Shown here: piece after piece, positions 25,801-32,642 of the stretch
Numbering within the stretch: the first letter of the stretch is position 1
How the letters are laid out: each line of letters begins with the position of its first letter
Assembly (NCBI GenBank): GCA_016235155.1
Contig: JACRLW010000029.1
Span: forward strand, 20,693-84,692
DNA: 64,000 nt
Origin: Planctomycetota bacterium
Lineage (GTDB): Bacteria > Planctomycetota > UBA1135 > UBA2386
Direction of reading: 5' to 3'
The notes under the pieces: generated by a model
The model's input: only the letters and a program-made list of their open reading frames with translations
Databases searched by the model: none
Told to the model about the DNA's origin: nothing
Made by a program: the position numbers and the translations under genes

Positions 25801-26072
25801 CCACGATCCGCCAGCTCCGCGCCGCCGGCGTGCCGCTCGCGGCTGCCGTCGAGACGGCCTGCCTCACGCGCCTGCGCCCCGTCCTGATGACCGCTCTGGT
25901 CGCCGCGCTTGGCTTCGTGCCGATGGCGTTCAGCCAGGGTGTGGGGGCCGAGGTCCAGCGTCCTCTCGCGACGGTGGTTCTCGGCGGCGTCCTCAGCAGT
26001 ACGCTCCTCACCCTCCTCGCCCTCCCGGCGATCTACCTGACCTTCACGACCCGAACCGAAGAACCCGCATGA
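22860..26072 (+). CDS. Heavy-metal RND efflux pump with an in-frame repeat insertion
   Basis: A 1070-residue CusA/CzcA-type pump: TM1 (about 12-30), 'LDIDAFPDTTPVQVQINAVA' typical of the group, and a TM4 motif 'GAIDFGLIVDSSVIQIENVV' near residue 394. The VDSS replaces the more common VDDA, so one relay aspartate is absent. After 'VMPALAASLLRH' (end of TM6) about 49 residues encoded by the dispersed hairpin element (24335-24481) interrupt the protein, and the normal sequence resumes with 'SREPWAVRASLAVYRPVLR'. The insert falls in the cytoplasmic loop before TM7, so the pump may still work. It starts 12 nt after the adaptor gene and overlaps the DWC lipoprotein gene by ATGA. Confidence 0.9.
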   Translation: MFERVITWSVRRRGAVLLLALAAALGGAWSLQQLDIDAFPDTTPVQVQINAVAPAMAPEQIEQQITARIEYAIAGLPGLLTLRSVSKFGWAQVVATFHDDVDVWFARRQCSERLASVVLPPGIDPPELGPVATGLGEVLQYVLSSEHAGLEELRTAHDWIVRPALRAVPGVAEVNTWGGLERQYVVRVDPRRLVARGITLAQLTQALRENNVLAGGGNLAGGGAMVLVQGIGSVANLEQIGRIVVAEDEHVPILVDDVATVEIGAEIRRGAVTHQGAGEAVLGLGFMLAGENTHEVTSRLKAKLAELALGLPDGMRVQVVYDRTQLVDLVIDTVSTNLFEGGLLVIAVLFVFLGHLRAGLIVAAAIPLSMLFAFAGMFRWGIAGSLMSLGAIDFGLIVDSSVIQIENVVRRLSKEGDRPRVDVVRDAVLEVRKPTMFGELIIALVYVPILLLEGVEGKLFRPMALTVIFALAGSLILSLTVMPALAASLLRHPSRPRPQPIRVAGVVADATTKMASTALLAGALRPHESSRPAAILRPSGRAKSREPWAVRASLAVYRPVLRAVTRHRLAVIGLAIAALGAGAIVARGLGAEFVPRLSEGTIGVNVVRLAGTDLAESVRYNTQMERALLAAFPDEIEHVWSRAGSAEVTTDPMGVELTDLFITLRPRAQWRRAARQDELAALVQRELRDMPGQRLAFQQPIEMRMAEMTAGVRGDVAVKVFGDDLATLAETANQVGALLGRIDGAADLSTEQVTGQPVLAIRADQEALARHGVPASAVMAVVEALGSSPVGEVVEGQLRFPLVVRLVERDRRDAAAVGAILVAGPDGMQVPLAQLTRIEDVVGPSTISREAGQRQVTVQVNVRGRDIAGFVAEARETIAAGVAMPSPRYRIEWGGQFEHFERARTRLLFVVPAVLLLIAVLLWLTYRSVRDALRVFTGVPFAVVGGVIALWVREMPFSISAAVGFVALSGVAVLGDMVLVSTIRQLRAAGVPLAAAVETACLTRLRPVLMTALVAALGFVPMAFSQGVGAEVQRPLATVVLGGVLSSTLLTLLALPAIYLTFTTRTEEPA
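24335..24481 (+). repeat. Dispersed hairpin element, copy 2, inside an RND pump gene
   Basis: About 147 nt, a multiple of three, lie in frame within the pump gene. The translation begins RPRPQPIRVAGVVADATTK and matches a frame of copy 3 almost residue for residue. Hairpins: GCAACCC/GGGTTGC, a perfect GTCGTCGC/GCGACGAC with loop TGAC, and GAATCGTCGCG/CGCGGCGATTC (one mismatch). Unlike the other copies it is not followed by an ATG. Confidence 0.8.
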
Positions 26073-26389
26073 CCCTCCGCTTCCTGTGTCTCCTCCTCGC
26101 GTTCGCCGTCAGCTCGTGCACGAGCGACGAGAAGCCCACGACCCCGCCGGCCGATTCGCAGACCGCGCCGCCCCAACCCGCGCCGCTCGTCGAGAAGAAG
26201 ACGATCGCCGACTGGTGCCCTGAGCACGGCGTCCCCGAGTCGATCTGCACGCGCTGCAACGACTCGCTGATCGCCGGCTTCAAGACGAAGGGCGACTGGT
26301 GCGCGACGCACGAGCTGCCCGACTCGCAGTGCCTCGAGTGCCACCCCGAGCACAAGGCGAAGTTCGAGGCGATGGCGCCGAAGAAGTGA
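26069..26389 (+). CDS. Small lipoprotein with two Cys/His 'DWC' repeats (putative metal-binding protein)
   Basis: A 106-residue predicted lipoprotein: hydrophobic signal ending in V-S-S-C (Cys17), a Pro/Thr linker, then two repeats D-W-C-x2-H-x-L/V-P-x-S-x-C-x2-C at residues 48-63 and 76-91. These match the three repeats at the N-terminus of the adaptor encoded at 21342. The start overlaps the stop of the RND pump gene by ATGA. A periplasmic metallochaperone that hands metal to the pump, as CusF does in other systems, fits the evidence, though the sequence is unrelated to CusF. It could also act as a metal buffer. Confidence 0.8.
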   Translation: MTLRFLCLLLAFAVSSCTSDEKPTTPPADSQTAPPQPAPLVEKKTIADWCPEHGVPESICTRCNDSLIAGFKTKGDWCATHELPDSQCLECHPEHKAKFEAMAPKK

Positions 26390-26394
26390 CGGCC

Positions 26395-27102
26395 ATGGAA
26401 GTGCAAGAAGTCATGGCCGCGCTCGAGAAGCTCGGCACCGCGCAGACCAAGAAGACCTGGCTCGCGCACGGCGCGACCGGGGACCTGTTCGGCGTCAAGA
26501 TCGGCGACATGAAGCCGATCGTGAAGAAGCTGAAGGGGCGACAGGACGTCGCGCTCGGCCTCTACGCCACCGGCAACCTCGACGCGATGTACCTCGCCGG
26601 CCTCGTCGCTGACGGTGCGGCGATGTCGAAGAAGGAACTCGACGCGTGGGTGAAGGCCGCGCGCTGGGGGATGATCGCGGAATACACCGTCCCCTGGGTC
26701 GCGGCCGAGAGCCCGCACGCGCGCGAGCTCGCGCTGAAGTGGATCGACAGCAAGCAGGAGCAGGTCGCCAGCGCCGGCTGGAACACCTGGTCGGGGATCG
26801 TCTCCTTGCGCCCCGACGCCGAGCTCGACCTCGCCGAGATCGAGTCGCTCCTGCGGCGCGTGCAGAAGGACATCGGCACGGCGAAGAACCGCGTGCGCTA
26901 CTGCATGAACGGCTTCGTGATGGCCGTCGGTGCCGCGGTGAAACCGCTGCTCGCCAAGGCCAAAGCCGTCGCGAAGGCGCTCGGCAAGGTCGAGGTCGAC
27001 GTGGGCGACACCGCCTGCAAGGTGCCCGTCGCCCTCGACATGATCGCGAAGATCGAGTCGATGGGCCGGGTCGGCCTCAAGCGGAAGACGATGAAATGCT
27101 GA
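26395..27102 (+). CDS. DNA alkylation repair protein (AlkD-like HEAT fold)
   Basis: A 235-residue all-helical protein of the DNA alkylation repair family. Recognised features are 'GVKIGDMKPIVKKLKG' near residue 35, 'LALYATGNLDAMYLAGLVAD'-like helices near 60-75, 'WVKAARWGMIAEYTVPWVAA' near 85-105, and 'NRVRYCMNGFVMAVG' near 170. AlkD proteins are HEAT-like glycosylases that excise alkylated bases without base flipping. The C-terminal 'MGRVGLKRKTMKC' is typical of a bacterial subgroup of uncertain substrate. It begins 5 nt after the DWC lipoprotein gene and might be co-transcribed. The 3' end overlaps the convergent helicase gene by 26 nt. Confidence 0.82.
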   Translation: MEVQEVMAALEKLGTAQTKKTWLAHGATGDLFGVKIGDMKPIVKKLKGRQDVALGLYATGNLDAMYLAGLVADGAAMSKKELDAWVKAARWGMIAEYTVPWVAAESPHARELALKWIDSKQEQVASAGWNTWSGIVSLRPDAELDLAEIESLLRRVQKDIGTAKNRVRYCMNGFVMAVGAAVKPLLAKAKAVAKALGKVEVDVGDTACKVPVALDMIAKIESMGRVGLKRKTMKC

Positions 27103-29269
27103 GCCGCTCCGCGAGACCCGAGTTGCGCGCGACTTCGCCGCTCGTGCGCACGGCGAGTTCGAGCGCCTTGCGCACGCCGACGACGACGACGAGCTGCCGG
27201 CCGCGCGTGATCGCCGTGTAGAACAGGTTGCGCCGCAGCATCACGTAGTGCTCGGTCAGCAACGGGACGATCACCGCCGGATACTCGCTGCCCTGTGCCC
27301 GATGCACGGTGATCGCATACGCCGGCACGAGCTGGTCGAGGTCGGCGAAGGGGTACTCCACCTCGCGCTCGTCGAAGCGGACGCGCAGCAGGGAGTCGGC
27401 GCGGTCGACGGCGATCACGCGGCCGACGTCGCCGTTGAAGACGTCGAGGTCGTAGTCGTTCTTGACCTGCAGGACCTTGTCCCCGACGCGGAACAGCTTG
27501 CTGCCGCGTTGGAGTTCGTCGCCGCGCGGGTTGAGTCGCGCCTGGAGTTCGACGTTCAGCGCGTCCGCGCCGGCGTCGCCGCGGTACATCGGGCAGAGCA
27601 CCTGCACGTCGGCGAGCGGGTCGAGGCCGAAGCGGCGGGGGATGCGCGTCGTGACCAGTTCGAGCACGAGCTCTTTCGCGTGCGCGGCCGACTTCGCTTC
27701 GACGAAGAAGAAGTCGTCGCCTTCGCCGCCGCTCTGCGGCAGTTCGCCGGCCAGGACCGCGTGCGCCGCCCTGACGATCCGTGAGCCGGCGCCCTGCCGG
27801 AAGATCGTCGACAGGCGCGTCACGGGGATGCGGTCGCAGTCGATCAGGTCGGCGAGCACACGCCCGGGTCCGATCGAGGGGAGTTGGTCGACGTCGCCGA
27901 CCAGCACCACGCGCATCCCCGGCGGCACGGCGCGGAACAGGTGATAGGCGAGCTGCACGTCGAGCATCGAGCATTCGTCGACGACCAGCACGTCGCCCTC
28001 GAGCCGATGCTCGGCGTCGCGCTGGAAGCGGTTGATGCCCGCCTGCCACTCCAGGAGGCGGTGGATCGTCGACGCGATGCAACCGGTCGACTCCGACAGC
28101 CGCTTGGCCGCGCGGCCGGTCGGTGCCGCGAGCAGCAAGAGCAGTCCGCTGCGTTCGCAGGTCGCGGCGATCGCGCGGACGATCGTGGTCTTCCCGACGC
28201 CCGGCCCACCGGTGATCACGCTGAACGGGCTCGCGAACGCGCGCGCGACGGCCTCGCGTTGCGCATCGGGCATCGCGAAGCCCGACTCCGCCGTGAAGTC
28301 CTCGACGGCGCGGTCGACGGCGACGCGCGTCGTCATACCGGGGACGCGCAGCAGTGACTGGATCGCGTCCGCGACGCCCCGCTCCGCCGCACGCAGCGCG
28401 ATCGGGTAGATCGCGTCGGCGTCGCCGATGCGCTCCTTCACGACGCGCCCTTGCCGCTCGAGCTCGGGCAGGCGCGCGCGGATCGGCGTCTCGTCGATCG
28501 CGAGCAGCGCCGCCGTGCGCGCCGCGATGTCGTCGTCGCGCAGGAACGCGTGTCCTTCGCGCGCGGCGAGGCCGAGCACGTGGAGCAGTCCGGCGTCGAT
28601 GCGGGCCGGCGCCTCCTTCTCGATGCCCAGACGCGAGGCGAGCTGGTCGGCCGTCTTGAAGCCGATGCCGACGACTTCGTCCGCCAGGCGGTACGGGTCG
28701 GCCTGGATCAGCGCCGACGCGTTGCGCCCGAAGCGCTTCACGATCCGCACCGCGAGCGCCTGGCCGAGGCCGTGCGTGCGCAGGAAGACCATCACCTCCT
28801 GCACGTCGCGCTGCGAACGCACCGCGGTGACCAGTTCGGCGATGCGCTTTCGGCCGAGCCCCTTCACCTCGCGTAGCCGCTCGGGGTCCTCCTCGATCAC
28901 TCGAAGGGTGTCGGCGCCGAACGCGGCGACGATCCGCTCGGCCGTCGCGGGTCCCACGCCCTTGACGAGGCTCGACGACAGGTAGCTGACGATCCCCGCC
29001 GGGCTCTGCGGCAGCGCCGCCTCGCAGACTTCGACCTCGAGCTGGGGGCCGAACTTCGCGTGGGCCCGCCGCGTCCCGCTGACCCGCACGTGCTGGCCCT
29101 CCGCGATCTGGGCGAGCTGGCCGACGATCGAGATCGGCGGGCCGCCGTCGTCGGGTGCGAAACGGGCGACGGCGAAGCCGGTCTCCGCGCTGCGGAAGCT
29201 GAAACGCTCGACCGTGCCCTCGAGGCCCTCGACCCGATCGCTCGGGCGGCTGTCGGCCTTCTGGGACAC
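27077..29269 (-). CDS. recD2: ATP-dependent RecD2-like DNA helicase
   Basis: A 730-residue superfamily 1B helicase of the RecBC-independent RecD2 type. N-terminal OB-like part ('VEGLEGTVERFSFRSAETGFAVARF'), tandem helix-hairpin-helix motifs ('LVKGVGPATAERIV', 'VKGLGRKRIAEL', 'GIGFKTADQLA'), then motif I GGPGVGKTT (about 352-360), motif II 'VLVVDECSMLD' (about 424-434), 'VGDVDQLPSIGPG', and motif VI-type 'AITVHRAQGSEYPAVIVP' plus 'NLFYTAITRGRQLVVVVG'. These enzymes move 5' to 3' on DNA and act in repair. The frame is open upstream to 29872, but that part is antisense to rpsU; GTG 29269 gives the usual family length. Confidence 0.92.
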   Translation of the reverse strand: MSQKADSRPSDRVEGLEGTVERFSFRSAETGFAVARFAPDDGGPPISIVGQLAQIAEGQHVRVSGTRRAHAKFGPQLEVEVCEAALPQSPAGIVSYLSSSLVKGVGPATAERIVAAFGADTLRVIEEDPERLREVKGLGRKRIAELVTAVRSQRDVQEVMVFLRTHGLGQALAVRIVKRFGRNASALIQADPYRLADEVVGIGFKTADQLASRLGIEKEAPARIDAGLLHVLGLAAREGHAFLRDDDIAARTAALLAIDETPIRARLPELERQGRVVKERIGDADAIYPIALRAAERGVADAIQSLLRVPGMTTRVAVDRAVEDFTAESGFAMPDAQREAVARAFASPFSVITGGPGVGKTTIVRAIAATCERSGLLLLLAAPTGRAAKRLSESTGCIASTIHRLLEWQAGINRFQRDAEHRLEGDVLVVDECSMLDVQLAYHLFRAVPPGMRVVLVGDVDQLPSIGPGRVLADLIDCDRIPVTRLSTIFRQGAGSRIVRAAHAVLAGELPQSGGEGDDFFFVEAKSAAHAKELVLELVTTRIPRRFGLDPLADVQVLCPMYRGDAGADALNVELQARLNPRGDELQRGSKLFRVGDKVLQVKNDYDLDVFNGDVGRVIAVDRADSLLRVRFDEREVEYPFADLDQLVPAYAITVHRAQGSEYPAVIVPLLTEHYVMLRRNLFYTAITRGRQLVVVVGVRKALELAVRTSGEVARNSGLAERLSISSSSA

Positions 29270-29321
29270 AGGTCGGTGGGGGGGCGGCCCCGGGGTCTTC
29301 GGACTCGAGCCCAAGGGGCGC

Positions 29322-29349
29322 TTGTCCGCGATCCGATGACCGCTATCCT
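29322..29349 (+). promoter_or_regulatory. Possible sigma-70-type promoter for rpsU
   Basis: TTGTCC (29322-29327) and TATCCT (29344-29349) are separated by 16 nt and precede the ribosomal protein gene, giving a leader of about 70 nt. Each hexamer matches the consensus at four of six positions. Confidence 0.35.
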
Positions 29350-29380
29350 GTCGCGCCCTTCGCGCCGCGGGCGAAGCGGT

Positions 29381-29398
29381 CCGACCCGAACGGGTCGG
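29381..29398 (+). promoter_or_regulatory. Hairpin in the rpsU leader
   Basis: CCGACCCG and CGGGTCGG form a perfect 8-bp inverted repeat with AA between them, 27 nt before the rpsU start codon. There is no T-run, so it is not a normal terminator; it may be a leader structure that controls translation or mRNA stability. Confidence 0.4.
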
Positions 29399-29425
29399 CT
29401 TCGAGACGCTAGGAAAGACTCTTCG

Positions 29426-29770
29426 ATGATCAAAGTCCAGGTCCGCTCGAACGAGCCCCTCGAGGCTGCGCTGCGCCGCTTCAAGCGCCAGTGCAACTAC
29501 GCCGGCATCTTCCGGCTCGCCAAGAAGTACGCGTACTACGAGAAGCGCAGCGATCGCCTGCGCCGGGAGGAGCGCGAGAAGATCCGCAACCTCCAACGCG
29601 CGCTGCGCAAGGCGGAGGACAAGGGCACCGGCGGGCGGCCGCGCCGCAAGTCGAAGTTCGGCCGGGGCCAGGGCGGTCGCGACGACGACCTTCCGGAGGA
29701 GACGACCGGTTCGCTGCTCGAGCGGCCGCTCCCGATCACGCTCCCCGTGGCCGCGCCGACCACGGCCTGA
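29426..29770 (+). CDS. rpsU: Ribosomal protein bS21 with a long C-terminal extension
   Basis: The first 60 residues are a clear bS21: 'MIKVQVRSNEPLEAALRRF', 'KRQCNYAGIFRLAKKYAYYE' and 'RREEREKIRNLQRALRKAE', with a basic helical body. bS21 sits on the platform of the 30S subunit near the anti-Shine-Dalgarno sequence and helps initiation. The protein is 114 residues, whereas bS21 is usually about 65-75. The extra 50 residues are a flexible Gly/Arg/Pro-rich tail ('GRPRRKSKFGRGQGGRDDD'). An AGGAAAG sequence lies about 10 nt before the ATG. The pseudouridine synthase gene follows after 10 nt. Confidence 0.92.
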   Translation: MIKVQVRSNEPLEAALRRFKRQCNYAGIFRLAKKYAYYEKRSDRLRREEREKIRNLQRALRKAEDKGTGGRPRRKSKFGRGQGGRDDDLPEETTGSLLERPLPITLPVAAPTTA

Positions 29771-29780
29771 GGGCGTCGCG

Positions 29781-30797
29781 ATGATCCCGCGCGCGCCCGG
29801 TGACGGCCCGCGCGACCTCAGCCGTCCGCTGGAGCACTTGCGGTTGCTCGCGGACGACCGGCACGCCGGCAAGCGCCTCGATCAGGTGCTCTGCCTGTTC
29901 CTGTCCTGGCGATCGCGCACGAGCATCCATCGCCTGCTCGACGAGGGGATGGTCACGCTGGCGGATCGCCCCGCGCGTGCGTCGTGCCGCATCAAGAAGG
30001 GCGACGTCATCCTCGTGCGGATCCCGCAGCCGCCGGTGCCGGTCGACGTCGCGCCCGGTGACTTCGACATCCCGATCCTCCACGAGGATCCGCTGCTGAT
30101 CGCGGTCGACAAGCCCGCCGGTCTGCCGGTGCATCCGTCGGGTCGTCGCGTGCACGGCACGTTGATCCACTATCTGCACAAGCGCTACCGCCGGCCGGAC
30201 GATCCCGCGCACGACGTCGTGCCGCGCCTGCTCCACCGGATCGACCGCGAGACCTCGGGCGTCGTCGCGGTGGGGCTCGACGAGCAGTTCCACAGCGCGG
30301 TGCGCAAGCAGTTCGAAGATCGGCGCGTCGCAAAGACCTACCTCGCCGTCGTGCACGGCTGCCCGTCGCCGCGCGAGGGCGTGATCGATCTGCCGATCGG
30401 CCCCGACAAGCGCTCACCGATCCGCCTCAAGCTCTGCGTCGTGCGCGAGGAAGACGGCCTGCCGGCGGTGACGGGTTACCGCGTGCTTCGCGCAGGCAAG
30501 CGCTTCTCGCTCGTCGAGCTGCGCCCGGAGACCGGCCGCACGCACCAGATCCGCGTGCACATGGACGCGATCGGCTGCCCCTTGGTCGGCGACAAGATCT
30601 ACGGCGTCGCTCCGGACATCTTCCTCGCGTGCTTGGACCACGAAGCGGTGCTGAGCGACGAGCAGCGCGCGAGCCTGGTGCTCGACCGGCACGCGCTGCA
30701 TTCGCACCGGCTCGTGTTCGATCACCCGGTGCGGGGGAAGGGCTTCACGCTGGAGGCGCCGCTGCCGGGGGATCTGGCGGGGTTGGTGGAGGGGTGA
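29781..30797 (+). CDS. RluA-family pseudouridine synthase
   Basis: A 338-residue RNA-modifying enzyme. An S4-like RNA-binding region (about 27-90, 'AGKRLDQVLCLFLSW...GDVILVR') is followed by the catalytic domain with 'IAVDKPAGLPVHPSGRR' (107-123), the active-site motif H-R-I-D-R-E-T-S-G with Asp155, and 'RPETGRTHQIRVHMDAIGCP' near residue 255. This is the full RluA/RluD type, which makes pseudouridine in rRNA or tRNA. It likely shares an operon with rpsU. A 141-bp internal piece (30486-30626) is repeated without change at 32192-32332 as part of a local duplication. Confidence 0.9.
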   Translation: MIPRAPGDGPRDLSRPLEHLRLLADDRHAGKRLDQVLCLFLSWRSRTSIHRLLDEGMVTLADRPARASCRIKKGDVILVRIPQPPVPVDVAPGDFDIPILHEDPLLIAVDKPAGLPVHPSGRRVHGTLIHYLHKRYRRPDDPAHDVVPRLLHRIDRETSGVVAVGLDEQFHSAVRKQFEDRRVAKTYLAVVHGCPSPREGVIDLPIGPDKRSPIRLKLCVVREEDGLPAVTGYRVLRAGKRFSLVELRPETGRTHQIRVHMDAIGCPLVGDKIYGVAPDIFLACLDHEAVLSDEQRASLVLDRHALHSHRLVFDHPVRGKGFTLEAPLPGDLAGLVEG

Positions 30798-30845
30798 CGC
30801 CGGTCGGAGACGTTGCGCGGCACGAGGATCCGCCGGACTCGATGG

Positions 30846-31178
30846 TCAGGGAGTTTGCTCCGGCAACTCGTCCGATCGGGGAAGCCGATGCCCATGTCGG
30901 AATCCGATCACCGTGACCTGTCGGCAGGAGTCGTCCACGGTGAACAGGAGCAGGTGTTGCCCCACGACGGCCCGCCGGATCTCGTAGTCGACCAAAGCCG
31001 CTTCGTCAGCTCTCGCGAAGCGTCGGGGCCATCGCTCGAGGGACTCCACGGCGTCCCAAACCTTCTCGAGCCATCGCTGCGCCGTGGACGGCTGACGCTT
31101 CTCCACCGCGATGTATCGCGCTTCGACCCGGATCGCGCGCCACGCCGCATCGGTCACTTGGACCGTGTACGTCGTCAT
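30846..31178 (-). CDS. RelE/ParE-superfamily toxin
   Basis: A 110-residue protein beginning 'MTTYTVQVTDAAWRAIRVEARYIA', with 'AQRWLEKVWDAVESLERWPRRFA' and 'YEIRRAVVGQHLLLFTVDD...VTVIGFRHGHR'. This is the RelE/ParE fold order: beta strand, two helices, then three strands ending with 'V.V..FRHG'. The last arginine and histidines are in the usual active-site position. The start overlaps the upstream antitoxin stop by ATGA, the normal antitoxin-then-toxin order. Toxins of this fold cut mRNA at the ribosome or inhibit gyrase; the sequence does not tell which. A truncated copy is at 32643-32747. Confidence 0.85.
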   Translation of the reverse strand: MTTYTVQVTDAAWRAIRVEARYIAVEKRQPSTAQRWLEKVWDAVESLERWPRRFARADEAALVDYEIRRAVVGQHLLLFTVDDSCRQVTVIGFRHGHRLPRSDELPEQTP

Positions 31179-31468
31179 CGACGCAACTTCACGCCGAGAT
31201 CCTTCGCCAATCGCTTCAGGGCCGGCTTCATCGGGCGAGTCCGACCCGCTCGAACATCGTCCATGCCTCTCTCGATCATCGCGATCCGCTCGGCGAGTTC
31301 CGCCTTCTCCGCGAGCGCGTCGTACGCCTCCGGACTGAGGACGACCGCGTCGGTGTGGCCGTTCGTCGTGACGTAGAGCGGTCGTCCCGTCTCTCGGACC
31401 TGGAGGAAGTGCTGGCGGAGCTTCTGACGGTGTTCGGTGAAGCTGGTGATGTCCGTGCTACGGTTCAT
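31175..31468 (-). CDS. Phd/YefM-type antitoxin
   Basis: A 97-residue protein. The N-terminus 'ITSFTEHRQKLRQHFLQV' is followed by 'TGRPLYVTTNGHTDAVVLSPEAYDAL', the DNA-binding and dimer core of Phd/YefM antitoxins, and a C-terminal tail 'RAGRTRPMKPALKRLAKDLG' that would wrap around the toxin. It neutralises the toxin encoded next and represses the shared promoter. The start at ATG 31468 fits the family's usual length. A closely similar second copy (32744-33019) lacks seven residues in the linker. Confidence 0.85.
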   Translation of the reverse strand: MNRSTDITSFTEHRQKLRQHFLQVRETGRPLYVTTNGHTDAVVLSPEAYDALAEKAELAERIAMIERGMDDVRAGRTRPMKPALKRLAKDLGVKLRR

Positions 31469-31572
31469 GGCTGTCCGGTCGGCTGCATGTACGGGATTCC
31501 GTACTGGACCGCAAGGCAGGGTACTCGGTCGCCGAATCGAGTTCAGACCCTGCTCTTGCCTGAACGGTCGAT

Positions 31573-31788
31573 TCACGGGCCGTCGCGCTCCGCTCCCGGA
31601 TCGCGCCCGTGCTCGCGCTTCCGCCTCATCCGCTCGAGGCACTTCTTGCAGGTCACCGCGGCCAGGTCCTCCGTCGCGATCCCCTCCATCTCCGCGCGGT
31701 GAGCGGCTTCGCGGTCGCGCGGGTTGCAGACGACCATGCCGTCGGCGTCGAGCGCGTGAAGGTCGCGATTCGTGCGGCGGTCGTGCAT
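31573..31788 (-). CDS. Small protein with CxxC, unknown function
   Basis: A 71-residue protein, 'MHDRRTNRDLHALDADGMVV' followed by 'CNPRDREAAHRAEMEG' and 'VTCKKCLERMRRKRE'. Codon third positions are strongly G or C, as in real genes here, and the sequence is protein-like: Cys21 with the later CKKC could make a small zinc site. Its ATG begins directly at the end of a hairpin element copy (31789-31961), as for the gene at 39413. I do not recognise a family. It could be a short regulatory or phage-type protein. Confidence 0.5.
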   Translation of the reverse strand: MHDRRTNRDLHALDADGMVVCNPRDREAAHRAEMEGIATEDLAAVTCKKCLERMRRKREHGRDPGAERDGP

Positions 31789-31961
31789 GGGTCCGAAGGC
31801 CGGAGAATCGTCGCCGGACGCGACGATTCGGGAGGCCGGAGGGCCCTGGCAAGAAGAGCGGGCGAGGCCTTCTTGGTCGTCGCGTCAGCGACGACGCCTG
31901 CAACCCGGATGGGTTGCGGCCTCGGCGCGACCGGCGGCAGCGGTGGCGCAATGCGCCATCC
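31789..31961 (-). repeat. Dispersed hairpin element, copy 3
   Basis: Minus-strand copy that ends directly before the ATG at 31788. It contains GCAACCC/GGGTTGC, GTCGTCGC/GCGACGAC (loop TGAC) and a GAATCGTCG/CGACGATTC stem. Its outer end adds a further hairpin TGGCGCA/TGCGCCA (31944-31958), also found in copy 4. A translated frame gives RPQPIRVAGVVADATTK, as in copy 2. The flanking stretch 31962-32191 has open frames but no supported gene. Confidence 0.8.
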
Positions 31962-32155
31962 GCGGCGCGCCTTGGCGACGCCGGACTCGCCAACCGCCGC
32001 GATCACACGAGTCCGGGCTGCCATCCCGCGCATGAGGTCGCGCGCGACGTCGGCCTGCGCTGCCTCGCGTTCCTCGACGAGAGCCGCTGCAAGGAGCGCG
32101 ATCCCGGCCTGCAGCAGTTTCTTCTCTTGGAGGTCACGGACCACGGGCGCGGCGT

Positions 32156-32593
32156 CTACCCCGACCTCTTCACGCCGTCCGGCACCGGGCACTTCGCGCA
32201 GGCAAGCGCTTCTCGCTCGTCGAGCTGCGCCCGGAGACCGGCCGCACGCACCAGATCCGCGTGCACATGGACGCGATCGGCTGCCCCTTGGTCGGCGACA
32301 AGATCTACGGCGTCGCTCCGGACATCTTCCTCAGGGGGAGTCGGGTCGCGCAATCGGTCGGCAGCGACTCCCGACGCGACGAGTGCCGCCGCGAGCACGA
32401 GGACGAGAGATGCCGCGCCGTCCGATTGACCCCAGTCTGCGTCGAGGCACACCACCACGATCTCGAGGCCGACGAGGGCGGCAGCAAGGACGACCCCCGC
32501 GCGCGACCAGATGCCGCCCTTGCTGAACACGACGTAGGCCATGGACAGCGCGACCACCGCGAAGACGAGAAGGACCGGAAGGGGGCAGCACAT
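32156..32593 (-). CDS. Possible small membrane protein, C-terminus altered by a duplicated segment
   Basis: From ATG 32593 the frame begins 'MCCPLPVLLVFAVVALSMAY' and has three hydrophobic segments (about residues 4-22, 29-46 and 56-75), the last followed by 'ADRLRDPTPPEED'. After that it reads antisense through the 141-bp duplicate of the pseudouridine synthase gene (32192-32332), so the C-terminal third cannot be original. The first 85 residues look like a real three-helix membrane protein; the present stop is probably a result of the rearrangement. No family recognised. Confidence 0.35.
   Translation of the reverse strand: MCCPLPVLLVFAVVALSMAYVVFSKGGIWSRAGVVLAAALVGLEIVVVCLDADWGQSDGAASLVLVLAAALVASGVAADRLRDPTPPEEDVRSDAVDLVADQGAADRVHVHADLVRAAGLRAQLDEREALACAKCPVPDGVKRSG
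32192..32332 (+). repeat. 141-bp duplicate of part of the RluA-type gene
   Basis: This segment is identical, as far as I can read, to 30486-30626 and encodes the 'ELRPETGRTHQIRVHMDAIG' region. It has no upstream catalytic part and no start, so it is a dead fragment. Together with the toxin-antitoxin duplicate 300 nt later it marks a segmental duplication with an offset of about 1.6-1.7 kb. Confidence 0.85.
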
Positions 32594-32642
32594 CTCGAGG
32601 GGGACGTCGCAGGGGACTGTGCTCGTCGTCGGTTCTCGCGAA

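Noticed and set aside
30815-30845. Possible remnant of the final hairpin of the dispersed element, with a GAGGATCCG match to copy 4
   Set aside because: Only about ten consecutive bases agree and the second arm is missing, so chance is likely.
31653-32192. 179-codon minus-strand frame covering hairpin element copy 3
   Set aside because: Its first 70 codons are plausible-looking, but the rest is the translated repeat and it overlaps the better-supported 71-residue frame; too uncertain to list as a gene.
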